DNA of 25,051 bases from Conexibacter sp. GTDB lineage: Bacteria; Actinomycetota; Thermoleophilia; Solirubrobacterales; Solirubrobacteraceae. This document shows, in pieces, positions 13,378 to 20,583 of the stretch (positions are counted from its first letter, which is position 1; each line of letters opens with the position of its first letter). The stretch is taken from contig JAOPZD010000339.1 in the NCBI GenBank assembly GCA_025964295.1, positions 1-25,051 on the forward strand, read 5' to 3'. The notes under the pieces are model-generated. The model was not told where the DNA came from, did no database searches, and saw only the letters and a program-made list of their open reading frames with translations. The translations under genes were made by a program, and so were the position numbers.

Positions 13378-15165
13378 ATGGAGCTCGGATCTGGGGACAC
13401 AGGCTGGCTCCCAGCGGTACTCAGCCCCGTCGCGCTCCTCGGGTGGATCGCGCTCTTCTGGGCAGTGTGGCGTCTGGAGCCCACCTTCCGACGTTGGCGC
13501 CGCTGGTGGTTTCAGGTCCGTTGGCGAATCAAGCTCCGCTTCGGCCGCGCAAAGCGCCTACGAGAAGCGGTCGAGCACGCACGACATTCGAGTATCGGGG
13601 GGAACGCAGAGTCCACGCCGCCGGGCACAGAACACATCTGGTGGTCCGCCCTGTGGGTCGTGGAGGTATTCACCTCGAGTCACGCCGAAAGTCTGGCCGG
13701 AGGTGTATCACGTGCAGGATGGAGCGGGGGGAGCTTTCGGTCGAGTGACGTGATCACTTGGCTTAGAACGGTCCGCGCCAACGGACACATGAGCTGGATC
13801 AAGCCGGGCCCTTTCGTGCCGCGAGAGGCGGACGGTTTTTACATGGCCGAACGCGCGAACCTGCCGCCCGGGTTTAGGTACGTCGCACCGACTTTGGTGC
13901 AACTCGGGCCTGGCGTGACAGCCCTTGTTGTTGAGTTCGGCCTCGCGGAGGAGGAGCAGCGGACCATAGAAACCGCTCTTCGCCAACCCGCCGATCCAGT
14001 GGCCTCACCGCTAAAAGGCGGAGGGCACTCGGTGCGCTATCCGCAACACGTCAAAGAACAACGCGTCGCCGATCTACGAAGCGACTATCGAGCTCGTGCT
14101 TCAGCGTGGGTTGCCAACCACGGCGTGGGTGTCTTCGCCAGCCAGGACAAGACGCTACCCGCATGGGACTTCCTCGCGTCAACGGTCACAGACCTCGCTC
14201 CCCCTCGTAACGATCGGGACCGCGTCGAATGGCGCGACGTTCTCGGGCTGCACTGGGCCGAACGCTGGGTCGCCCCCGAGGACGAGGTGACGCTGGCAAT
14301 CCCGACAGGTTCGAGAGAGACCGGTGCCGTTCCGAGTTTCGTTGGTCGCCGAGCCCAACTCATTGGGAACCTCGGCGAGGGACGCCATCCCGAGTTGTCG
14401 GGCGTTGCCTCGATGCTGAACGAGTACTTCGCTCCGGTTCTTGGCCTGTGGGCGGCGGTCCGCGCGGTACAGGTCTTGGACGAGCAGATAAGTCTCGTAG
14501 CGGACAGTCCCGCGCCCAAGGCCACGTACAGGTCGACGCGACGTCAGCTCGAGCGGCTGCGAGACGTCGTGCTGCCGGTCGCGAACGACCTTTCGACGCT
14601 CGCGCACTTGAGCGACGCGCTAGCTTCCGAGCGCAGCGCGTGGTGGTTCGAATTCAATGCGGGAGACCTCGAGCTCGAAGATGCGCAGGACGAGCCGTCA
14701 CTCGTGAAGTGGCTCGTCAAGCGCCTCGGGGAGGAAACGCAAGTCGCTGCACGTCGCTCAGATCAGACAATTCAGCTGCTGAAGGGGTACAGCGACAACC
14801 TCGTGAGCACCTCCAACCTCCGGCTGCAGCGGACAGTGCTCTGGCTCTCGATCGTAGTGGCCATTATGACCGCAGCGACGATCTGGCTGGCGGCAAAACA
14901 GAACACTCAAGACGAGCCCCGCAGATCGCAAGACTCGCCTGCGGCCCATGTGGATCCCCGCGCCTATACATGGGTGAGCGTGACTCTCGGATGCGTACGA
15001 AGTGCACGAACTCAGCCTCTTCGTCTGCGAGTCCAAGTACGTACCGTCCGCGTTTACCGACGCTGTAACGGGCGTCCAGACCTCCACCCCCTCGTCGAGC
15101 AGCTCGACGTAGACCGTACGGAAGTCACCTCACCAGTGTCGACGGTCGCCGCGTCACAGGCATGA
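13378..15165 (+). CDS. Protein of unknown function with two predicted transmembrane segments
   Basis: The 595-codon frame opens with ATG at 13378. A hydrophobic helix at residues about 11-31 is followed by an arginine/tryptophan-rich cluster (RRWRRWWFQVRWRIKLRFGR), the positive-inside signature. A soluble domain of about 440 residues follows, helical towards its end, then a second membrane helix at about 487-506 (VLWLSIVVAIMTAATIWLAA). The bulk is therefore likely cytoplasmic and anchored at both ends. No known domain is recognised. The last 75 or so residues after the second helix are low-complexity and lie antisense to a decayed minus-strand gene (about 14980-15129), so the original C-terminus was probably shorter. 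Confidence 0.7.
   Translation: MELGSGDTGWLPAVLSPVALLGWIALFWAVWRLEPTFRRWRRWWFQVRWRIKLRFGRAKRLREAVEHARHSSIGGNAESTPPGTEHIWWSALWVVEVFTSSHAESLAGGVSRAGWSGGSFRSSDVITWLRTVRANGHMSWIKPGPFVPREADGFYMAERANLPPGFRYVAPTLVQLGPGVTALVVEFGLAEEEQRTIETALRQPADPVASPLKGGGHSVRYPQHVKEQRVADLRSDYRARASAWVANHGVGVFASQDKTLPAWDFLASTVTDLAPPRNDRDRVEWRDVLGLHWAERWVAPEDEVTLAIPTGSRETGAVPSFVGRRAQLIGNLGEGRHPELSGVASMLNEYFAPVLGLWAAVRAVQVLDEQISLVADSPAPKATYRSTRRQLERLRDVVLPVANDLSTLAHLSDALASERSAWWFEFNAGDLELEDAQDEPSLVKWLVKRLGEETQVAARRSDQTIQLLKGYSDNLVSTSNLRLQRTVLWLSIVVAIMTAATIWLAAKQNTQDEPRRSQDSPAAHVDPRAYTWVSVTLGCVRSARTQPLRLRVQVRTVRVYRRCNGRPDLHPLVEQLDVDRTEVTSPVSTVAASQA
14980..15129 (-). pseudogene. Frameshifted remnant of a small protein gene
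   Basis: One minus-strand frame reads TVYVELLDEGVEVWTPVTAS; after a shift near 15030 the next frame reads LGLADEEAEFVHFVR. Together they look like a family of short actinobacterial proteins that start VYVELLDEGV-VW-PV. There is no start codon in frame and a stop lies just upstream. It overlaps the 3' end of the plus-strand two-helix gene. The call rests on translation pattern only. Confidence 0.35.
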
Positions 15166-15566
15166 GCACAAGGGCGACATCGCGAAAGAGCACCGGCGAA
15201 GAAGCGTGCGATCGGCGTTCCACCAGAGCGCCTGCTTTCACGCTAAGGGGAAGCGGCAGCGGCGGTTCCGGAAGCGTGCCGCCCCTCGTCCGAGCAGTAC
15301 TAGTTCTGGCGCTCGTGTCAACGGGTTTGCCATCGAGGTCACCCACCATCTGTCATTGCACTCGACCGTGAGGTCGGCGGTCGTTCAACGACCGGCCGGT
15401 AGTCGCGGCGCTTCTGGCAACCACCGCGAAACGGATGCGTGGCCGACTAGCGCGGCGAGGACATCTAGGGGGCAAGCAGCTGCCACGACCGGCGCTGGCC
15501 GAACCTCGTCCCCACAGTCCGACGCGGAGGTTCGACGACGCGTTGGCGGTCGGTAGCCTCGTGACA
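15166..15566. other. Intergenic region without a convincing gene
   Basis: About 400 bp between two unknown genes. All frames give arginine/serine/proline-rich shadow translations. No clear terminator or operator is visible. It probably contains the promoter of the gene at 15567. Confidence 0.45.
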
Positions 15567-16457
15567 ATGGCCTATCGCTTCGTCATCGAGAAGGTCCTCA
15601 CAGCTCAGGTGTCCAGCCATGCCGACATCGCCGCCCGACTGCTGGAGCATTTAGTCAAGCGCAAGGAGCACTACGACAAGGTCGTTCTACCGCCGCTTCG
15701 CGCGATGACGAACGTCCCACCGCCCGACCGCACCATCGAAGGCGCTTGGAACGCCACCGCCGATCAACTCCTCGCCGCATCCGCCGACCTCCTTGCCCTG
15801 ATGCGGGACGCCCAGGCCCAAGGCAGCAAGAACCTGCAGAAGCGAACAGGGCGTTCGGCGGGCCAGAAACTCGACCTAACGCTCACCGCGCCGTCGTCGC
15901 CAAGCCCAGAAGAGACCGTGCTCACGCTGCAGGTCATGCGCGACGGGCTGGGCCGAGCCGCGCGCGACGCCAGCGACGAGATCGACCGGCTCGTCGCATG
16001 GCTCGGCCCCTGTGAGGACCCGGTAGCCCGCGACTTCGTCGCGCAGATGCAGCGGCTTGCGGGGCAGATCCGGCCGACCGGGTTCCCACCGGGTCCCCAC
16101 GCGCCGACGAACGTAGAAGCCAGCGGCCCGCCTGGGCACGTGGCGTTAATGTCGCGCTTCGCTGTTGACCTGGTTGCCTGCTTCGCTCCCAACGTCGATT
16201 TGCTCTTGAGCGTGCTCAATGTCCTGCCGTCCGATCAAGAAGGACGCGCCAGCCTCGGACCACTTGCAGAGAACGTCGACGTCGTCGTTCCAACTGCCGG
16301 CGATCGCACAAGCTCCGCGCTGCACGCCACGTACACCGCGCGCGGCCAGAACGAGGACGAAGCCTGCCAATACGCACTGGGCCTCTTCGAGCGCTCGCGC
16401 GACGAGTTCTCGCTGCCGTCGCCAGCGCACCTGACCGCCACCGCCCGCACGCCCTGA
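15567..16457 (+). CDS. Helical protein of unknown function
   Basis: From ATG 15567 the product has 296 residues (MAYRFVIEKVLTAQVSSHADIAARLLEHLVKRKEHYDKVV). The 44 residues upstream in frame are not protein-like and are excluded. Most of the chain is predicted alpha-helical, with a glycine/proline linker near the middle (TGFPPGPHAPTNVEASGPP) and a second helical part. No signal peptide, membrane helix or catalytic motif is evident, and I know no family. It lies on the same strand as the preceding unknown genes and could be one partner of a multi-gene system, although the 400-bp gap argues against a shared operon. Confidence 0.65.
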   Translation: MAYRFVIEKVLTAQVSSHADIAARLLEHLVKRKEHYDKVVLPPLRAMTNVPPPDRTIEGAWNATADQLLAASADLLALMRDAQAQGSKNLQKRTGRSAGQKLDLTLTAPSSPSPEETVLTLQVMRDGLGRAARDASDEIDRLVAWLGPCEDPVARDFVAQMQRLAGQIRPTGFPPGPHAPTNVEASGPPGHVALMSRFAVDLVACFAPNVDLLLSVLNVLPSDQEGRASLGPLAENVDVVVPTAGDRTSSALHATYTARGQNEDEACQYALGLFERSRDEFSLPSPAHLTATARTP

Positions 16458-16474
16458 GCGACCTAGTCGTCGGC

Positions 16475-16648
16475 GTGTTGTGTTCCACCAAGGCCGACCT
16501 AACCCTGCGCGGCACGATCAAGATGCGCTCGCATCGGGTGCTCTACCGCAATGCGCTGGCCGAGCGCATCAACGCCCCCGGGCCGCTCGGTGAGACGCAG
16601 ATGGGCGAGCTCGCCGCCATGCTCGCGGGGGCGCTGCCGCCGGCCTAA
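16475..16648 (+). CDS. Possible 57-residue protein or gene remnant
   Basis: A GTG at 16475 opens a short frame with a regular, protein-like sequence (LRGTIKMRSHRVLYRNALAE, then LGETQMGELAAMLAGALPP). The frame is open upstream as far as the end of the preceding gene, so it may be the tail of a lost gene. It lies 88 bp before the second tyrosine recombinase. I recognise no family. Confidence 0.3.
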   Translation: MLCSTKADLTLRGTIKMRSHRVLYRNALAERINAPGPLGETQMGELAAMLAGALPPA

Positions 16649-16736
16649 CCTGACCCGCACCTGTCGGGGCGGCCGCTGGCGCGCTTTGGGCGCGCGGAGG
16701 AAGCTCGCGGGCGACACCCGCGATCAGGAGGAAGCC

Positions 16737-17441
16737 ATGTCGTCTTTACTGCTGGATGCCGCTGGCCGTCGCCGCGCACCGGCAACGTTGCCCGGCCACC
16801 ATTGCGGCGGGTCACCGCGTAACAAGGGCCTGCAATACCCGGCCGATCCTCCGACGGTCGAGGAGATCATCACCGTGATGCTGCACGCAGGGGACCGCGT
16901 CGACGGCGACCGCCTCCGCGCGTTGATCGTGATCCTCTGGCGATCGGGGCTGCGGATAAGCGAAGCGCTCGCGCTTCTTGAGAGCGACCTTGACCCAGGC
17001 CGCGGCGCGATCCTCGTTCGTTGCGGCAAAGGCGGGAAGCGCCGCGAAGTCGGCACGGACCACTGGGGCTGGGAACAGCTGCAGCCCTGGCTCACCAGGC
17101 GCACCGACCTGCCGGTCGGCAGCCTGTTCTGCGTCATTCACGGCCAGTCCCGCGGACGCCCGTGGTCGGCGTCGGCCGTTCGCACTCAGCTCAGGCACCT
17201 CGCGGCCGACGCCGGCGTGCGACGACGGTTCGCGCCGCATCAGCTGCGCCACGCCCACGCCGTGGAGATGGCCCGCGAAGGGGTGCCGTTGATGATCATC
17301 CAACGCCAGCTCGGACACGCGAACCTCGGCGTGACCTCGATCTACCTCCAAGGCATCGACAACCACGAGATCATCAGCACTGTCCACGCCCGACCCGCGC
17401 CGATGATCCCCGCCACCGCTGGCCTGCGCAGTCGTCGCTGA
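16737..17441 (+). CDS. Short tyrosine recombinase (catalytic domain only)
   Basis: ATG 16737 with a strong AGGAGG at 16727-16732 opens 234 codons; an in-frame upstream extension is not needed. The catalytic set of tyrosine recombinases is complete: R73 in GLRISEAL, K98 in CGKGGKRREV, H168 and R171 in HQLRHAHA, H194 in LGHANLG and Y203 in SIYLQ. The N-terminal SAM-like core-binding domain of XerC/D and phage integrases is missing; instead there are about 30 residues starting MSSLLLDAAGRRR. I recall similar stand-alone recombinases in actinobacterial genomes. It is unlikely to be the island's own integrase, which lies at 23518-24798. It may move an inner cassette or be a domesticated remnant. 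Confidence 0.85.
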   Translation: MSSLLLDAAGRRRAPATLPGHHCGGSPRNKGLQYPADPPTVEEIITVMLHAGDRVDGDRLRALIVILWRSGLRISEALALLESDLDPGRGAILVRCGKGGKRREVGTDHWGWEQLQPWLTRRTDLPVGSLFCVIHGQSRGRPWSASAVRTQLRHLAADAGVRRRFAPHQLRHAHAVEMAREGVPLMIIQRQLGHANLGVTSIYLQGIDNHEIISTVHARPAPMIPATAGLRSRR

Positions 17442-17490
17442 ACGAGCAACCATCTACAGCGGCCCGAAAGCGTCCGAAGCGGTAGACCAA

Positions 17491-17505
17491 ACTCCGCAGA
17501 GGAGT
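17491..17505. terminator. Weak hairpin between convergent genes
   Basis: ACTCC and GGAGT form a 5-bp stem with a 5-nt loop in the 73-bp gap between the recombinase and the convergent ATPase gene. No T-run follows, so terminator function is only suggested by position. Confidence 0.25.
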
Positions 17506-17514
17506 ACCTAAGTA

Positions 17515-20082
17515 CTACCTCGCGTCGTTAGTTTTCTTGAGATCCTGTAGGTCCTGCCAGTGCTGTTCGAGGCCAGCGAGCGTAGGCGTCACTCCCAGCG
17601 TGGCGAGCGGCTGCGAGTGGCCATCGATGTATCGACAAGCTACCTCGAAAACCTCCGTGACCTTGGGGATAATCTCGCCGAGCTTGTCGGTGTTGATCTT
17701 GTCCAGCTTCGTCATGCCGACGTTCGGCTGATACCGCTGAGTGACGCCCTGGAGCAGTTCGATCTCGGTAAACACTTCGCACCACGAGCGGAGCCAGTCG
17801 TAGCCGGTACGCACGAGCGCATCACGTGCCTCGCCCTCCTGCTGCGTCGCTGCCTGGATCGTGCTGTTGATCTTGCCCTTGATCCCGCTGAGCGTGTCCC
17901 AGCGCGGTCCGGTCGCACGCGTGACTTTGCCCTTGCCGTTTTCGTCCGTGACCTGGAAATACGAACACCGTTTGGACTTCTCGAACAAGCTCAGGAGCGT
18001 CGTCGCGAATAGGATGTCGTGCGTAAAGACGATGACTTGGTTGGCTTCCGCGAGGCTCGCTATTCGACGCGCGACTTCATTGATACGCCGGTGGTCCAGG
18101 CTGGACACCGGGTCGTCGAATATCACGGGCGCCGTGATCCCGGCGAGCCGCGCCTCGGCCAGGAAGTCCGCGATAGCGAGCACCTTCTGCTCGCCCTCGG
18201 ACAGCACTTTGGACGGCTTGTGACGACCGCTCATGACTTTGCGCCGCTGTGCTTTGCCTTCGCGACCGACGAACTGGACCTTGAGCTGCGGAGCGCGCAG
18301 GGCCTCGCACTCCTCGATGAACAGCGCGTCGAAGCTCTCGTTGATGAGTTGGTCGCTTGCCGTCTTGGACAACTCGGTCACGCTGCGTGAAAGCTGGGGT
18401 AGCGCCTTCTTGAGGATCCGGATGCGGTCCGCTTCCTTCGCGTTATTGACGTGCGTCTCGATCGACGTCCACGATCGGGCGAGCTCGGCTGCAGCCGTGA
18501 GTTCAGCGAGCTCAGCCTGCTTGTTGACCAGGGCACCAACTCGATTTCTTGACTGCTCCTCCATCGCGTCAATGTCCTCGGTCGCCGCGATCGCTGCCGC
18601 ATCGACTGTCGACTTGTGGCCCGAGACCGCGGCCGGCACGTCGAGTTCGATCGGTTCGCCGCTTTCTATTGCCTGCTCTACTGCGGCCCTCGCCGCCTCG
18701 ATTGCCGTGACCGCCGCGAAGAACGCGGGTCTGTCGTCACGTGCCGCGAACTCCTCGATAAATCCGCTGACCTCGGCGTTGACAATCAAGGCGACAGATC
18801 GCCTGGTGATTGCGAGCGTCGCGTCGGCCTCACGGATGTCGGCGGAGATCTTGTCGTCGAGATACGAGGCGTACTTCACAAGGAGCTCACGCGCCGGATC
18901 GGCGAGCGTCTGGCGGCAATAGAGGCAGCGCTCGGCATCGTGCGCCCCAAGGTCCGCGAGATGCTTGCGGTAGGTCTCGCCGGCTTCGATGAAGCCACTC
19001 CAGGTGTCGTCGGGCTCCGCCGGGAGGTCGGCCGCGGCGAATAGCTCGTTCCGGAAGTTCTCGTAGTCGCTCCCGAGCGTCTCCCGCCTAGCCAGCGTCG
19101 CGTTGTAGGCGGCCGCGTCGAGACCGATAAGGGCGGCAGCGGCGTCGGCGGCCTGCTTCACCACCCGCTGCTCTCGCTTGCGAGCGGTGATCTGGATGCC
19201 GACCGCGTTCGCCTTCAACGCGGCAACGGCCTGAGCAACGCTGTCGAGCTGCTCGTCAACCTTGGGGTCGGTAGATGCTTGGGCCTTGAGACTCACGAGG
19301 TCGGTAGAAGCCCCGAGCGTCTCAATCAGCGGGTAAACGGCGGAGGCCTTCGGGAACCTATGCAAGAGCGTCGATCCGCTCGCGCCGAGTCCCGCAATCG
19401 ATGCGTCGACACGGGTTGATACGGCTTGGATCGCCGAGATCACGTGCTTGAACAGAGCAAGCGCCGCTGGCACATAGACGTAGTCGAGATCGTCATCGAC
19501 ATGCGTGGTCACGCATGGACTATCGAAGATCGACATACGGGTGAACGGCGAGACGCCACCCTCCCCGGCCCATTCTAGGGTCTGGTTCTGGTCGCCGGTC
19601 TTGTAGTCGACCTTGGCCGCCTGGGGCTCCGCGCTTTCGGCATCAATGTTCCCGAGAATCTGATCTGCGGTGCGGCTGCCGGCGAGCGTCTTGAAGATCC
19701 GCGAATAGCCGGTCTTGCCGGTGCCGTTTTCGCCGTAGAGGATCGTCAGTCCCTCGTGCGGCTCGATCACTGCACCGGGCGCAAGCGCATTGACGCCGCG
19801 CACCTCGGACAGACGGACGACGGACAGCGGCGGGGCGGCCTCGTCCTTCGGCGCTTCGATACTGATTTCGCCGACGGAAGGCAGTGTCCTTTCGTCGAGC
19901 GCCTTCTCCTGCCTGAACAGCTCATGTGCCTGAGTGAGGAGAGACTCTCCAACCGGACGACCGGAGGCGATCACCTCAGCGACCAACAGCCTTACCCACT
20001 CGTCGCTGGAATTGGCCCACGCGGCCAGCAATGCGCGAGGGTCTTGAAGCGCTGCCGCGTCCCCTCCGGGGGCCTCGCTCAT
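17515..20082 (-). CDS. AAA_13 / RloC-like ATPase with zinc-hook CxxC
   Basis: From ATG 20082 the product has 855 residues. It has an SMC/Rad50-like ABC ATPase head: Walker A GENGTGKT (117-124), signature LSEGEQKV (627-634), Walker B VIFDDPVSSLD (653-663) and H-loop FTHD (686-689). Between the halves lie long coiled coils with CLYC (386-389), placed like a zinc hook. This layout matches AAA_13 proteins such as RloC and PrrC, DNA-damage- or phage-sensing ATPases often linked to restriction systems. RloC/PrrC carry a tRNA anticodon nuclease; I could not see its Arg-Glu-His triad clearly in the 165-residue tail. The start overlaps the stop of a small upstream frame by ATGA, suggesting translational coupling. 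Confidence 0.85.
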   Translation of the reverse strand: MSEAPGGDAAALQDPRALLAAWANSSDEWVRLLVAEVIASGRPVGESLLTQAHELFRQEKALDERTLPSVGEISIEAPKDEAAPPLSVVRLSEVRGVNALAPGAVIEPHEGLTILYGENGTGKTGYSRIFKTLAGSRTADQILGNIDAESAEPQAAKVDYKTGDQNQTLEWAGEGGVSPFTRMSIFDSPCVTTHVDDDLDYVYVPAALALFKHVISAIQAVSTRVDASIAGLGASGSTLLHRFPKASAVYPLIETLGASTDLVSLKAQASTDPKVDEQLDSVAQAVAALKANAVGIQITARKREQRVVKQAADAAAALIGLDAAAYNATLARRETLGSDYENFRNELFAAADLPAEPDDTWSGFIEAGETYRKHLADLGAHDAERCLYCRQTLADPARELLVKYASYLDDKISADIREADATLAITRRSVALIVNAEVSGFIEEFAARDDRPAFFAAVTAIEAARAAVEQAIESGEPIELDVPAAVSGHKSTVDAAAIAATEDIDAMEEQSRNRVGALVNKQAELAELTAAAELARSWTSIETHVNNAKEADRIRILKKALPQLSRSVTELSKTASDQLINESFDALFIEECEALRAPQLKVQFVGREGKAQRRKVMSGRHKPSKVLSEGEQKVLAIADFLAEARLAGITAPVIFDDPVSSLDHRRINEVARRIASLAEANQVIVFTHDILFATTLLSLFEKSKRCSYFQVTDENGKGKVTRATGPRWDTLSGIKGKINSTIQAATQQEGEARDALVRTGYDWLRSWCEVFTEIELLQGVTQRYQPNVGMTKLDKINTDKLGEIIPKVTEVFEVACRYIDGHSQPLATLGVTPTLAGLEQHWQDLQDLKKTNDAR

Positions 20083-20285
20083 GTCGCCGCGGCAGCCATC
20101 ACAACGGTGACGTCTTGAAGTTGGCGCGTGTCGAGGCCAAGCGAGCAATGCACCAAATCATCCTTCCACGGCCACCGGTCGCGTCCGGGACTGACCGGAG
20201 GGGCACCCGGCTCCAGCTCGGCTGAGTCCCAGATGCCGCTGAACAGCTCGCCACGTGCTCGCGCCGCCCCGAGGCCCGCGAGCAA
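20079..20285 (-). CDS. Small protein or gene remnant translationally coupled to the ATPase
   Basis: The frame ends with TGA overlapping the ATPase ATG (ATGA). From a TTG at 20285 it encodes 68 residues with a natural-looking sequence (LFSGIWDSAELEPGAPPVSP, then DLVHCSLGLDTRQLQDVTVV). The same frame stays open about 50 bp further upstream (GAHHRNREELAPLLAGLGAA) but offers no start before a stop, so the gene may have lost its N-terminus. The precise stop-start overlap argues that it was once the first gene of a two-gene operon. The family is unknown. Confidence 0.45.
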   Translation of the reverse strand: MLAGLGAARARGELFSGIWDSAELEPGAPPVSPGRDRWPWKDDLVHCSLGLDTRQLQDVTVVMAAAAT

Positions 20286-20370
20286 GGGGGCGAGCTCCTC
20301 GCGGTTGCGGTGATGGGCGCCGGTCGCGCCCAGTCCACTAAGCCGTCGCCGAGGAAAGACGTCTCAACGC

Positions 20371-20451
20371 AGGACTACTGCTCTGGACGAGATGGAGCGG
20401 TGACGGAGCTGGCGGCGCCGGCTGCTCCTATTCGCGAAAAGCAGCAGTCCT
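20371..20451. repeat. 81-bp element with short terminal inverted repeats, related to copies at 0.66 and 1.2 kb
   Basis: The left end AGGACTACTGCTC and the right end (AGGACTGCTGCTT on the minus strand) are imperfect inverted repeats. The left end matches 1231-1251 on the minus strand at 20/21. The right end contains GCGAAAAGCAGCAGTCC, similar to 676-690 and 1189-1200. It lies in the 300-bp gap upstream of the ATPase operon. A REP-like or miniature mobile repeat is possible. Confidence 0.5.
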
Positions 20452-20583
20452 GTGCGCTGCCGCTCGCCGGCCGATAGACCATTACCCGCGAGGGTTCAGC
20501 CCGCCTGCTCCGCCCGCCCTGGCCCACCCGGCGGTCTGCGAGCCCGCGGAGGGCCAACTCCCACACGCGTGTCCGTCGAACCC

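Noticed and set aside
14229..15068. 279-codon plus-strand open frame
   Set aside because: It overlaps the two-helix gene in another frame and its translation is arginine-rich without structure.
20099..20338. 79-codon minus-strand frame upstream of the ATPase
   Set aside because: The alternative frame ending in the ATGA overlap has the more protein-like translation and the coupled position.
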